Shown: positions 27,675-37,081, numbered from the stretch's first letter. The stretch is DNA of 64,000 nucleotides from Bacillus salipaludis (GCF_004358205.1 NZ_SMYO01000004.1:186001-250000), one strand, 5' to 3'. Notes: generated by a model not told the origin, from the letters alone. Program-made: numbers and translations.

Positions 27675-28382
27675 CTAGTTTTTAGAGACTCTTTTCAACC
27701 CATCAAGGGCTGGTTTGTACAGAGGGTCATAATTCAATGCCGTTTTATAAATTTCTTCCGCGTTCCTTTTATCTCCTTGATCTTCCGCTACTAGTCCAAC
27801 TTCGTAAATGATATCTGTATTGGAAGGCATCAATCGATTTGCTTCGTTTAGAGCTTTAATGGAGTCTTTATACATTTTAAGCTTACGGAAAGACATTCCT
27901 TTCAATAGCCAGCCCTTATAATCTTTAGGTGATATTTCAGTAGCTTTTTGAGCCATTTTTATGGAATCATTTAGGCGATTTTCCTCGTTATATACAAGTC
28001 CTAAGTTAAAATAGGCATTAAAATAATTCTTGTCTAAGTCAAGAGCCATTTTATATTGTTTTATCGCTTCATCGTTATTATCATTTAAGAAATAAGCATA
28101 TCCAAGGTCTACATGGGACTTAGGCTCATTAGGTTTAGCATCTGCTTCAGCTTTTGCACTTTCTAATTGTTGTTTTAAACGATTCATATTGTATTTTGGC
28201 CAAAGGTACTTATTGCTGACGTAATAACTGGCACCAACTGCAACAACTAATGTTATGGTCAAAATAAGTAGTGTTTGCCACCATTTGAATTTATCGTTTT
28301 TAGATTTTTTTACTTGTTTATTAGGTGTTTTGTCTTTTTCAAGCTCTTGCTTATCGTTGAGTGGTTGTTCATAAGCTTCCAT
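27675..28382 (-). CDS. Membrane-anchored TPR protein
   Basis: 235 residues. Lys-rich cytoplasmic start (KKSKNDKFKWW), one membrane segment (about residues 36-56), then at least four tetratricopeptide repeats from about residue 80 on the outer side (AYFLNDNNDEAIKQYKMAL, YFNLGLVYNEENRLNDSI, GWLLKGMSFRKLKMYKDSI, EVGLVAEDQGDKRNAEEIY). TPRs mediate protein contacts, and TPR proteins such as CcmH/NrfG-type factors help haem attachment to apocytochromes. With 36 haem sites next door, a chaperone or assembly role is plausible but not shown. RBS AGGAGGG; the adjacent genes are close, so one operon is likely. Confidence 0.83.
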   Translation of the reverse strand: MEAYEQPLNDKQELEKDKTPNKQVKKSKNDKFKWWQTLLILTITLVVAVGASYYVSNKYLWPKYNMNRLKQQLESAKAEADAKPNEPKSHVDLGYAYFLNDNNDEAIKQYKMALDLDKNYFNAYFNLGLVYNEENRLNDSIKMAQKATEISPKDYKGWLLKGMSFRKLKMYKDSIKALNEANRLMPSNTDIIYEVGLVAEDQGDKRNAEEIYKTALNYDPLYKPALDGLKRVSKN

Positions 28383-28416
28383 ACAAACCCTCCTAATCTA
28401 GCAAAGTTTCATTCAT

Positions 28417-29577
28417 TTATTCTTTATGACACGCAGAGCATGTTCTTTTTACGTGACAGGTATAACAAAAATTTGTTACCTTTTGATTTGCTGCTAGCGG
28501 AATAGGGTGCCTTTTCTTGTCAAATCCTTTATGCATTGCTGGATGACAGGAAGAGCAGGCTGCCGTTGCAGTTTGATACTGACTTGATTGCTGATAATTA
28601 TGACAGGCTAAACATTTCTGTTTATCCTTAGACGCTTGAATTTTATGTTCCAACATCCACCGGCTATCATGACTTGCTGGCCGTTTGCTATGACAATCCT
28701 TACAGAAGGTATTTTCTTTTGCATAATCCAATTCGGTAATATGTGGTTTGGTCGTTTTAATGTTTTGCAAGACCTTTTCAACAGGAGAAACAGTCTCTAG
28801 CCCTTCAATTTTCTCCTTCGACATATACCCATGGCAGGAGTCGCATTTTTGAAGATTCTTGCCAGCTATTAATCCGTGAGTAGAAGCTTTAAATTCAGGA
28901 TTTTTATGGCTCTTTGGTTCCATACCTGTTTTATGGCAGGTTTTGCATGCAGTTGAAACATTTCTTGCCTTATGGCATTCCATACAAGTGTCCATGTCAG
29001 GACGAGTAAATTTTAAATCGGACATTGCTTGTGTACCAATGGATTGATCCCATTTAGCATAATCTGTTTGGTAGGTCATTTTTCTGTCGGCGATTTTCCC
29101 GTGGGCGACGCTGCTATGACATTGGACGCATTCTACCCCTTCATTTAGATGCTTATCGTGGGGGATGATGAGATCCCCCGATGGTGTTACATCACGAGTT
29201 TTCAAATTGTGACATTTTTCACATGCGCTGTTAGGCACCTCGTTGGGCATTCGGATAGGAGTAGCAGTGACGCCCAAAGAATGGTTCTTTAATTGTTCAA
29301 CCAGCCCTTCCGCTTTATCTTTCGCCAGTTTCTTAAATACCGGATCGGTATGGCAATTTACACAATCCACTTCATTATGAGTCGATGCTTTCCACGTATA
29401 ATACTCTGGTTTCATCTCATGACAACTTTGGCAAAACTTCGAGCTTGATGTTGCCTTTAGACCCGTAAATCCTACGAAAAATAAGATGGCTAGAAAAAAC
29501 AAAGTGATCGTCATATATTTGATTAACTTATACAGATAACGGGGAGGGGCCGGCATCTCAGTATGTTCTTCTTCCAT
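28417..29577 (-). CDS. Membrane-anchored dodecahaem cytochrome with NapC/NirT-type N-terminal domain
   Basis: 386 residues from the ATG at 29577, which follows GGAGGGACG; an ATG at 29592 would use that site as coding. One membrane segment (about 17-38) is followed by 12 CXXCH motifs. The first, CQSCHEM, has the CXXCHxM form of NrfH, and the first four haems form a NapC/NirT/NrfH-type quinol dehydrogenase; eight more haems follow in a C-terminal extension. It should take electrons from menaquinol and pass them outward. No CXXCK motif of an NrfA-type nitrite reductase is present. It is clearly paralogous to the next upstream gene, with matching blocks (SGDLIIPH / SGDLKVNH, FCKDCHSKRP / FCSTCHNKRP). 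Confidence 0.92.
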   Translation of the reverse strand: MEEEHTEMPAPPRYLYKLIKYMTITLFFLAILFFVGFTGLKATSSSKFCQSCHEMKPEYYTWKASTHNEVDCVNCHTDPVFKKLAKDKAEGLVEQLKNHSLGVTATPIRMPNEVPNSACEKCHNLKTRDVTPSGDLIIPHDKHLNEGVECVQCHSSVAHGKIADRKMTYQTDYAKWDQSIGTQAMSDLKFTRPDMDTCMECHKARNVSTACKTCHKTGMEPKSHKNPEFKASTHGLIAGKNLQKCDSCHGYMSKEKIEGLETVSPVEKVLQNIKTTKPHITELDYAKENTFCKDCHSKRPASHDSRWMLEHKIQASKDKQKCLACHNYQQSSQYQTATAACSSCHPAMHKGFDKKRHPIPLAANQKVTNFCYTCHVKRTCSACHKE

Positions 29578-29603
29578 AAAGCGTCCCTCCATTTTTATAA
29601 AAA

Positions 29604-31025
29604 TTATTTTTTTACAGGACTTTTAAAGCCGGTTCTGTGGCAGTACTCACAATATACATCTGTAGGTGCTTTCGTATCAGTTGATCCTGGTTTTGGTTTT
29701 TTCTGGTCATGGCAGACGAAGCATTGTGATTTCGCTTCAGCTGTCAGTGCTTTCGTTGAGTGAGCTGTCAGCCATTGATCGCTTTTCGTATGTCCAGGAG
29801 GACGCTTATTGTGACAGGTACTGCAAAACTTATTAATACGGGACTGATCTTTTACCACCTTGATGTCAGGTTGATAATGTGATTTTTTTACACCTAATTT
29901 AAGAAGTGAGATAATATCTTCTTTTGGTATTTCTCTTACCCATTTGGAATCCTGGTGGCAGGTTACACATTTATTTAACTCTTGAACCGCTGTACTTCCG
30001 TGTTGTTGGTTCCATAGGGCAACTTTGTGGGATCGTGGTACTTTGAGTTTTTTATGACAGGTTCCGCATTCCATTGAAACCTTCACATTTGTTTTTTGCT
30101 TTCCAATCGCTTGTAAAATGATTTCCTGTGTCTTTTGGTCATGATTGGCTGCGAGTTCTGCCGTATTTTCGTCTTCCTTGACTGGCTTCGTGGACGCTGC
30201 CTTGTTTTTTCCTTCTGCAAGTTTTTCAAGTTCTTCTGGATTTGGCGGAACAGTGTATGCGACATCTTTCCAAGGCTTTTCACCCTTGTTCACTTTATCG
30301 TGACAATCGATACAAGTTCCCATGTTCGGACGCACATATTTTTCTTCAATTAATTTTTGAGCATTTTTTTCCGTCCACTCTCCACGAGCACTGTCAATAT
30401 TTAAACCGCGGGCAGCAATCTTCGCGTGGACAACCCCTGCGTGGCAGGTGATACAAGGAATGTCTTTTTCAATATGGCCTTTATGGTTGACCTTTAAGTC
30501 ACCAGATGCGGTGACAAGCCGGTTCTTCGAGTGGCACTGTAAACAGTTTTCATTTGAAACGGCTTCTTCCTCGGTTTGAACGATTTGTTTTGGCACACCG
30601 GTAACATGGTAGTAAACTTCTTTCATAGACTTCACCTTGTGTGTCAGCATGTTGGTGACGCCGGGCTTAATATGACACTGCACACAGGAGATTTGATTAT
30701 GAGCGCTTGCCGTATAAGTGGTATATTCAGGTGCCATTTCATGACAGCTGGAGCAGAAGGATGGCGAGTTTGTAATAGAAAGTACGCCGTATCCTCCGCC
30801 AAAAACGACGATACAACCAACAAGGGATGCAAATAATAATTTCCAGCGAGTAACGGGATTTGTCCAATCTATATCTCTCCACATTTGCCAGAGTCTCTTT
30901 ATTGGGCCCGATTTTTTTCTATTTTCTCTTAATTCGGGATCGGCCTCGGAATTTTTCTTTTTTCCCAAAAAGCCCATTTTGCTCACCCTTCCCATTTTTA
31001 TTGAGCTATCTACTTTATTTTCCAT
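29604..31025 (-). CDS. Membrane-anchored decahaem cytochrome with NapC/NirT-type N-terminal domain
   Basis: 473 residues from 31025; an internal ATG at 30977 after GAAGGGTGAG is an alternative start. A basic cytoplasmic segment of about 60 residues precedes one membrane helix (about 62-84), then 10 CXXCH motifs. The first (residues 91-95, CSSCHEM) again has the NrfH-like CXXCHxM form and the second is at 114-118. A Lys/Glu-rich linker without haems follows haem 5. As the first gene of the minus-strand cluster it probably defines the operon start. Predicted role: menaquinol oxidation and transfer to the other cytochromes. Confidence 0.92.
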   Translation of the reverse strand: MENKVDSSIKMGRVSKMGFLGKKKNSEADPELRENRKKSGPIKRLWQMWRDIDWTNPVTRWKLLFASLVGCIVVFGGGYGVLSITNSPSFCSSCHEMAPEYTTYTASAHNQISCVQCHIKPGVTNMLTHKVKSMKEVYYHVTGVPKQIVQTEEEAVSNENCLQCHSKNRLVTASGDLKVNHKGHIEKDIPCITCHAGVVHAKIAARGLNIDSARGEWTEKNAQKLIEEKYVRPNMGTCIDCHDKVNKGEKPWKDVAYTVPPNPEELEKLAEGKNKAASTKPVKEDENTAELAANHDQKTQEIILQAIGKQKTNVKVSMECGTCHKKLKVPRSHKVALWNQQHGSTAVQELNKCVTCHQDSKWVREIPKEDIISLLKLGVKKSHYQPDIKVVKDQSRINKFCSTCHNKRPPGHTKSDQWLTAHSTKALTAEAKSQCFVCHDQKKPKPGSTDTKAPTDVYCEYCHRTGFKSPVKK

Positions 31026-31426
31026 CTAAACTTCTCTAAAGGTAGTATCTAACATAGAATGGGCATATTCCAATGTACAATTTGTGAATATTTTTCCAAA
31101 CAAACTTTATGATAAAAACAACGTAAATACATTGAAAAAAGCGGATTATTTAATAACTTATAGGTAGTGGTTAGTTGTATAAAGGTTAATTTTTATACGC
31201 ATTTTAGAATGTTTATTCATTTTTGTGAGCACTAAGAAACTATCGATTAATAGAGGAATTAAACAAGTTTTTGTTACAATTTTTCATCAATGGGAACTTT
31301 GTTGTCACACACATAGCGGAAGTGGTAAGATGGAAAGTGATATTCAATTCATTTTGGCAGGATTTAGTACCTAATATTGCGAATTCTTTATAATAGCAAT
31401 CTCGATAAAAAGGAGAGTTCAATCAC
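31026..31426. promoter_or_regulatory. Divergent spacer between the cytochrome cluster and secA
   Basis: 400 bases without a gene. For the minus-strand cluster, TTGTAC (complement of 31075-31080) and TATGTT (complement of 31051-31056) are spaced 18 bases and could be its promoter; TTTGTGAATATTTTT at 31081-31095 lies just upstream and resembles ResD-type sites. On the other side AAAAGGAGAG precedes secA. No terminator hairpin or small gene was found. Confidence 0.45.
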
Positions 31427-33940
31427 ATGATGGGGATTTTAAATAAATTGTATGATGTGAATAAACGTGAGTTAAAACGCTTAGACAAACTAGCGAATCA
31501 AATAGAGGCACTTGCGGCTGAAACAGAAAAATTATCAGATGATCAGCTTCGTGAAAAAACAGATGAATTTAAACAGCGTTATCAAAATGGAGAATCACTT
31601 GATGATTTACTGGTTGAGGCATTTGCTGTTGTCCGTGAAGGGGCACGCCGTGTCCTTGGATTGTACCCTTATCATGTACAGTTAATGGGGGGAATCTCTC
31701 TCCATGAGGGAAATATTTCGGAGATGAAAACCGGGGAAGGTAAAACGTTAACGGCTACGATGCCGGTTTATTTGAATGCTCTTTCCGGTAAAGGAGTTCA
31801 CGTTGTTACGGTCAATGAATACCTTGCAAGCCGTGATGCTCAGGAAATGGGGCAGCTTTATGAATTTTTAGGGTTAACGGTTGGGTTGAACCTAAATAGT
31901 ATGACGAGTGAAGAGAAGCAGGAAGCATATGCTGCAGATATTACCTACGGAACTAACAACGAATATGGTTTTGACTATCTTCGTGATAACATGGTCCTTT
32001 ATAAGGAACAAAAGGTTCAACGTCCGCTTTTTTATGCAGTCATTGACGAGGTGGACTCCATCCTAATTGACGAAGCGCGTACACCGCTGATTATTTCCGG
32101 TTCTGCCCAAAAATCAACGGCTCTATATATTCAAGCAAATGCGTTTGTGCGTACGCTGACGAAAGAAAAGGATTATTCGTATGATGAAAAAACAAAAGGC
32201 GTTATGCTGACTGAAGAAGGGATTAGCAAAGCAGAGAAGGCTTTTGGTATTGAAAACCTGTTTGATATGTCCCATGTTTCGTTAAATCATCACATCAATC
32301 AAGCGTTAAAAGCCAATGTCAGCATGCATCTGGATGTGGATTATGTCGTTCAGGATGGCGAAATTGTAATCGTTGACCAATTTACTGGTCGTTTGATGAA
32401 GGGACGCCGCTATAGTGAGGGCTTACACCAGGCGATTGAAGCAAAGGAAGGCTTAGAGGTACAGAACGAAAGTATGACAATGGCTACGATTACGTTCCAA
32501 AACTACTTCCGGATGTATGAGAAATTAGCCGGGATGACGGGTACAGCTAAGACGGAAGAAGAGGAATTCCGAAACATTTATAATATGAATGTCATCGTGA
32601 TTCCAACGAATAGACCGATTGCCAGGGATGACCGTGCGGATTTAATTTACTCTACAATGGAAGGGAAGTTTCGAGCTGTTGTTCAGGATATTGCAGAACG
32701 ACATCAAAAGGGACAGCCCGTGCTTGTCGGTACGGTTGCAATCGAAACATCTGAGTTAATTTCCAAGCTCTTATTGAAAAAAGGCGTTCGACACAATGTC
32801 TTGAATGCGAAAAATCATGAACGTGAAGCAGAGATCATTGCGGAAGCAGGCCATCAGGGTGCGGTAACGATTGCAACAAACATGGCCGGCCGTGGTACAG
32901 ATATTAAGCTTGGCGAAGGGGTTACCGATTTAGGTGGCCTTGCTGTTATTGGGACGGAGCGCCATGAAAGCCGCCGGATTGATAACCAGCTCCGCGGGCG
33001 TTCAGGCCGCCAAGGGGACCCGGGGATTACCCAGTTTTATTTATCAATGGAAGATGAGCTTATGCGCCGCTTTGGTTCTGATAATATGAAATCGATGATG
33101 CAGCGCCTTGGGATGGATGATTCCCAGCCCATCCAGAGTAAAATGGTTTCAAAAGCAGTGGAATCAGCGCAAAAACGTGTTGAGGGTAACAACTTTGATG
33201 CGCGTAAGCAGCTGCTGCAATATGATGATGTGCTTCGCCAACAGCGTGAAATCATCTATACGCAGCGCGATGAATTACTTGAGTCTGAAAACTTGCGTGA
33301 AATTGTGGAGGGCATGATTTTACGAACAATCGAGCGGAATATTGAGGCACATGCGTCAATGGCGGATGATGAAGAAAATTGGAACCTCCAGGGTGTTGTG
33401 GACTTTGTCCATGCCAATCTTCTTCCTGAAGGGGATATCACCTTAGACGATTTAAACGGTAAAGACCCTGAAGAGATGACCGAGGCTATTTTTGCCAAGG
33501 TGAAGGTGCGTTATGATGAAAAAGAGGAGCTGCTTTTCCCAGAGCAAATGCGTGAATTTGAAAAGGTCGTTACGCTTCGCTCTGTAGACTCAAAATGGAT
33601 TGACCATATTGATGCAATGGATCAGCTTCGTGATGGAATCCATTTACGTGCATACGGACAGACGGACCCTCTTCGCGAGTACCAGGCGGAAGGCTTCGCA
33701 ATGTTTGAAGCAATGGTTACTTCAATTGAGGAAGAAGCTTCCATGTACATCATGAAGGCAGAAATTCGCAACAATTTAGAACGTCAAGAAGTGGCAAAAG
33801 GCGAAGCGGTTCATCCGAAGGACGATGGAGAACCCGTTAAGCAAAAGCCAAAAGTGAAGCAAATGGATGTAGGACGAAATGATCCATGTATTTGCGGGAG
33901 CGGTAAAAAGTACAAAAATTGCTGTGGAGCAGGGAAATAA
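31427..33940 (+). CDS. secA: Preprotein translocase ATPase SecA
   Basis: 837 residues, standard length. Walker [19 protein letters not shown] box [19 protein letters not shown], motif VI region [11 protein letters not shown], and a C-terminal zinc-binding SEC-C motif ([16 protein letters not shown]). It drives protein export through SecYEG and would also export the neighbouring secreted cytochromes before haem attachment. RBS AAAAGGAGAG; ATG at 31427 or 31430. Confidence 0.99.
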   Translation: MMGILNKLYDVNKRELKRLDKLANQIEALAAETEKLSDDQLREKTDEFKQRYQNGESLDDLLVEAFAVVREGARRVLGLYPYHVQLMGGISLHEGNISEMKTGEGKTLTATMPVYLNALSGKGVHVVTVNEYLASRDAQEMGQLYEFLGLTVGLNLNSMTSEEKQEAYAADITYGTNNEYGFDYLRDNMVLYKEQKVQRPLFYAVIDEVDSILIDEARTPLIISGSAQKSTALYIQANAFVRTLTKEKDYSYDEKTKGVMLTEEGISKAEKAFGIENLFDMSHVSLNHHINQALKANVSMHLDVDYVVQDGEIVIVDQFTGRLMKGRRYSEGLHQAIEAKEGLEVQNESMTMATITFQNYFRMYEKLAGMTGTAKTEEEEFRNIYNMNVIVIPTNRPIARDDRADLIYSTMEGKFRAVVQDIAERHQKGQPVLVGTVAIETSELISKLLLKKGVRHNVLNAKNHEREAEIIAEAGHQGAVTIATNMAGRGTDIKLGEGVTDLGGLAVIGTERHESRRIDNQLRGRSGRQGDPGITQFYLSMEDELMRRFGSDNMKSMMQRLGMDDSQPIQSKMVSKAVESAQKRVEGNNFDARKQLLQYDDVLRQQREIIYTQRDELLESENLREIVEGMILRTIERNIEAHASMADDEENWNLQGVVDFVHANLLPEGDITLDDLNGKDPEEMTEAIFAKVKVRYDEKEELLFPEQMREFEKVVTLRSVDSKWIDHIDAMDQLRDGIHLRAYGQTDPLREYQAEGFAMFEAMVTSIEEEASMYIMKAEIRNNLERQEVAKGEAVHPKDDGEPVKQKPKVKQMDVGRNDPCICGSGKKYKNCCGAGK

Positions 33941-33955
33941 TTGATTTTTTCATAT

Positions 33956-33988
33956 AAGAAGCGAAATCTTATGGGATTTCGCTTCTTG
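33956..33988 (+). terminator. Hairpin after secA
   Basis: AAGAAGCGAAATC and GATTTCGCTTCTT form a 13-base stem; the T-run after it is weak. Confidence 0.7.
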
Positions 33989-34025
33989 CTTTGCTAGGGA
34001 TCCTATATTATGGAGAACTTTAAGT

Positions 34026-34198
34026 TGTGAATAACCTTATTGTTTATGTGGATATTATTTACTGAAATGTTGATATTTTTTGTTAATTTGTTAATAACTA
34101 ACTGGATATGTGGATAAATAAATATATCTTGTTGGTAAGTGTTGAAAAATATCGGTTATCCACAATTTGTTTTTTCTTTCATTAAAAAATTATCCCCA
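34026..34198. promoter_or_regulatory. Cluster of DnaA-box-like sites between secA and prfB
   Basis: Within 173 bases: TGTGAATAA (34026-34034), TGTGGATAT (34047-34055), TGTGGATAA (34109-34117), TTATCCACA (34156-34164) and TTATCCCCA (34190-34198). Three match the consensus TTATNCACA exactly, in both orientations, and two have one mismatch. The surroundings are extremely AT-rich. Such clusters outside oriC can titrate DnaA or regulate genes. The rest of this 378-base spacer holds the prfB promoter. Confidence 0.6.
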
Positions 34199-34218
34199 AC
34201 CTGGCGAAACGGCTTGTT

Positions 34219-34248
34219 TTGGATTTTTGGAAGGTATGCCGTTATAAT
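34219..34248 (+). promoter_or_regulatory. Probable promoter of prfB
   Basis: TTGGAT (34219-34224) and TATAAT (34243-34248) with an 18-base spacer, about 70 bases before the ATG. It adjoins the last DnaA-box-like site. Confidence 0.55.
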
Positions 34249-34318
34249 AGATTAGGACTGACTTAAATTATTTGCATATACTACGATACAAAATGAATTT
34301 TTTATAGAGGTGACCAGA

Positions 34319-35420
34319 ATGGAATTAGCAGAAATTCGGAATGAATTAGAAAAAACAGCTAAACGTTTAGCGGACTTTAGGGGGTCTCTTTGACCTTGAA
34401 AATAAGGAAGCTAGAATTGCTGAATTAGACGATCAAATGCTTCATCCTGACTTTTGGAATGATCAACAGGCGGCTCAGGTCGTAATCAGTGAGGCAAACG
34501 GCTTAAAGGATCAAGTAAATGAATTTACTGATTTAAATGAAACGTATGAAAATTTGGAATTGACATATGAGCTCGTTAAAGAAGAAAGTGATGCGGAATT
34601 ACAAGCGGAACTGGAAGAAGAGCTGGGACAGTTGACAGAACGTTTAAATCAATTTGAATTACAACTTTTGTTAAGTGAAGAGTATGATAAAAATAATGCG
34701 ATTTTAGAGCTTCACCCTGGTGCAGGCGGTACAGAATCACAGGACTGGGGTTCAATGCTTCTTCGGATGTATACAAGATGGGCTGAGAAAAAGGGCTTCA
34801 AGGTGGAAACACTTGATTATCTACCGGGAGATGAAGCAGGGATTAAGAGTGTGACTTTAGCCATCAAAGGGCATAATGCGTATGGTTATTTGAAGGCAGA
34901 AAAAGGGGTACACCGCCTTGTACGGATTTCGCCATTTGATTCCTCGGGCCGCCGCCATACCTCCTTTGTTTCATGTGAGGTTATGCCGGAGTTTAACGAT
35001 GAAATTCAAATCGATATCCGCACAGAGGATTTAAAAATTGACACGTACCGTGCAAGCGGCGCCGGCGGTCAGCATATCAACACGACCGATTCAGCTGTAC
35101 GGATTACCCATGTTCCGACAGGGGTAGTAGTAACATGCCAGACGGAACGCTCGCAAATTAAAAACCGTGAGTCAGCAATGAAAATGTTAAAAGCAAAGCT
35201 GTATCAGCGCGAAATTGAGCAGCAGGAAAAAGAACTTTTGGAAATTCGCGGCGAACAAAAAGAAATTGGCTGGGGAAGCCAAATCCGTTCCTATGTTTTC
35301 CATCCCTACTCAATGGTCAAGGATCATCGTACGAGTACCGAGTCAGGAAATGTGCAGGCTGTAATGGACGGGGAAATTGATCCGTTTATTGATGCTTATT
35401 TAAGATCAAGAATTTCATAA
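34319..35420 (+). CDS. prfB: Peptide chain release factor 2, made by programmed +1 frameshift
   Basis: Starts at ATG 34319 after GAGGTGACC. After 24 codons the zero frame stops at TGA 34391-34393 in the classic context CTT TGA C. A Shine-Dalgarno-like AGGGGG at 34379-34384 lies just upstream. Slipping +1 gives [15 protein letters not shown] and continues to 35420, about 366 residues. The domain for stop recognition and the GGQ motif ([16 protein letters not shown]) are intact. RF2 reads UGA and UAA, and the frameshift is the known autoregulation: little RF2 causes a pause at UGA and slippage to full-length protein. It is not a pseudogene. Confidence 0.97.
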
Positions 35421-35423
35421 TCA

Positions 35424-35468
35424 ATGAAAAAGCCTTTGCCCTAGGATGCGGTAAAGGTTTTTTCATTT
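35424..35468 (+). terminator. Terminator after prfB
   Basis: CCTTTGCC and GGTAAAGG form the stem, with A- and T-runs outside. Confidence 0.75.
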
Positions 35469-35470
35469 TT

Positions 35471-35632
35471 AAGGGACAAAACCTGGCAGTAGAATAAAAA
35501 AATTGTCCCCCAAGGACGAAATCCAACAGAAGCGATAGCGAAATGTCCTAAAACCCAATTTTAAGGACGAAATCCAATAGTCGTACCAGCAAAACATCTA
35601 TAAAATAGGCCTTTTAGGACAAAATGATTTAA
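35471..35632. repeat. Degenerate intergenic repeats with GGACRAAA cores
   Basis: AAGGGACAAAACC at 35471, AAGGACGAAATCCAA at 35512 and again at 35563 (step 51), and TTAGGACAAAATG at about 35624. The first unit has a matching TTGTCCC that could form a hairpin. It belongs with the arrays at 9031-9215 and 11853-12006. The remainder of this 338-base spacer holds nothing else visible except the yvjA ribosome site. Confidence 0.65.
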
Positions 35633-35758
35633 AAGAAGAAAAAGTCTTATCACTAATACCCCTATTCCACTTTATCGCTTCAACTGAATGCTATTTACAC
35701 CAAAAAATACCCATGCTATACTCACACTCGAAATTGATAAACACAAGGGGAATACGAA

Positions 35759-36625
35759 ATGAATAAAGTTCTAGAACTCACACAAACGAATCCGAAAATC
35801 GAAGTGGCCATTGACTATGTTTTTGTCCTCATCGGATCAGCCATTATTGCAATTTCTTTTAACGTTTTTTTACTGCCTAACCAAATTGCTTCCGGCGGAG
35901 TAAGCGGCATTAGTACGATTTTACATACTGTTCTTGGATTGGAGCCAGCGTATGTTCAATGGGCATTCAATATCCCGTTGTTTATTGCCGGCGTCATTTT
36001 TTTAGGAAAACAGTTTGGCGCAAAAACACTGGCCGGTACCATTTTTTTACCCTTCGTTGTATATTTCACAAAAAATATGGAGCCTTGGACCCATGACGCT
36101 CTACTTGGAGCATTGTTTGGCGGTATTGGCGTTGGGCTTGGCTTAGGCATTGTTTTTAGAGGGAGAGCATCAACAGGGGGAACAGACCTTGCAGCACAAA
36201 TTATTAATAAATACACTGGATTTACCCTTGGGACATGTGTCGTACTCATTGACGGGTTAATTGTCCTTACCGCTGCGATAGTATTTGATATCGAAAAAGG
36301 GCTTTATGCCCTCATTGGTTTATATGTGACCAGCAAGACCATCGATTTAATTCAAGTTGGTTTTGGCCGTTCAAAAATGGCCATGATCATTACTAGTAAA
36401 CAAGAAGAGGTTCGCACAGGAATTTTGAATAAAATTGACCGTGGTGTGACAAAACTATCAGCATATGGTGGATTTACTGACCATGAACGCCCAGTTCTCA
36501 TGTGCGTGGTTGACCAAACGGAGTTCACAAAATTGAAACAATTGGTTAAAACCCTTGATCCATCTGCATTTATCGTGGTTATGGATGCTGCGGAGGTATT
36601 AGGTGAGGGTTTCAAACGTGCGTAG
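35759..36625 (+). CDS. yvjA: YitT/DUF161 family membrane protein YvjA
   Basis: 288 residues. Five or six membrane segments lie in the N-terminal two-thirds (LPNQIASGGVSGISTILH, FRGRASTGGTDLAAQIIN), and a C-terminal soluble domain follows (DUF2179-like, SKMAMIITSKQEEVRTGI...FTDHERPVLMCVV). These proteins are widespread in Firmicutes without a settled function. The position between prfB and cccB matches B. subtilis yvjA. RBS AAGGGG. Confidence 0.9.
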   Translation: MNKVLELTQTNPKIEVAIDYVFVLIGSAIIAISFNVFLLPNQIASGGVSGISTILHTVLGLEPAYVQWAFNIPLFIAGVIFLGKQFGAKTLAGTIFLPFVVYFTKNMEPWTHDALLGALFGGIGVGLGLGIVFRGRASTGGTDLAAQIINKYTGFTLGTCVVLIDGLIVLTAAIVFDIEKGLYALIGLYVTSKTIDLIQVGFGRSKMAMIITSKQEEVRTGILNKIDRGVTKLSAYGGFTDHERPVLMCVVDQTEFTKLKQLVKTLDPSAFIVVMDAAEVLGEGFKRA

Positions 36626-36677
36626 AATTGGTATACTTGTTAAGTAATGGTAAAATTTTCTGAAGGGGGGAGTAGCA

Positions 36678-37040
36678 GTGAAGAAAAAGCTACTTACATT
36701 ATTATTGGGAACTTCCCTAGTAATGGGACTTGCTGCATGCGGCGGCGGATCGGACACATCTAAAGACAAAGACACAACGACCAAAACTACAGACACAAGC
36801 GGCGGAGGAAATGATGTTGCCGCAGCAGCTGAGAAAATCACGGCTCAAAAATGCTCAAGCTGTCATGGTGAAAACCTTAAGGGTGCTGTAGGTCCAGACT
36901 TAACAAAAATTGGCTCAAAGTACTCCAAAGATCAAATTTTGGACATTCTTAAAAACGGTAAATCCGGTGGAATGCCTGCTGGCTTAATTTCCGGCGATGA
37001 TGCAGACAAAGTAGCAACATGGCTTGCCTCTAGAAAGTAA
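36678..37040 (+). CDS. cccB: Cytochrome c-551 lipoprotein
   Basis: 120 residues, GTG start after GAAGGGGGGAG. Lipobox GLAAC with the modified Cys at 21, a Gly/Thr/Asp-rich spacer, then a small monohaem domain: CSSCH at 59-63, VGPDLT, and axial Met in GGMPAG (about residue 99). It is anchored on the outer membrane face and carries electrons to terminal oxidases. It is the only monohaem cytochrome in the window and could also connect to the multihaem system. Confidence 0.95.
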   Translation: MKKKLLTLLLGTSLVMGLAACGGGSDTSKDKDTTTKTTDTSGGGNDVAAAAEKITAQKCSSCHGENLKGAVGPDLTKIGSKYSKDQILDILKNGKSGGMPAGLISGDDADKVATWLASRK

Positions 37041-37044
37041 ATGT

Positions 37045-37081
37045 ACAAAAAACGTTCTGTCCTAACAGAGCGTTTTTTTTG
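37045..37081 (+). terminator. Terminator after cccB
   Basis: ACGTTCTGT and CAGAGCGT flanked by A- and T-runs. Confidence 0.85.

Noticed and set aside
24895..31025. NrfA-type nitrite reductase among the cytochromes
   Set aside because: No CXXCK catalytic haem motif in any of the four proteins.
34319..34393. prfB as a pseudogene because of the in-frame TGA
   Set aside because: The slip codon and upstream Shine-Dalgarno-like element are those of the known programmed frameshift.
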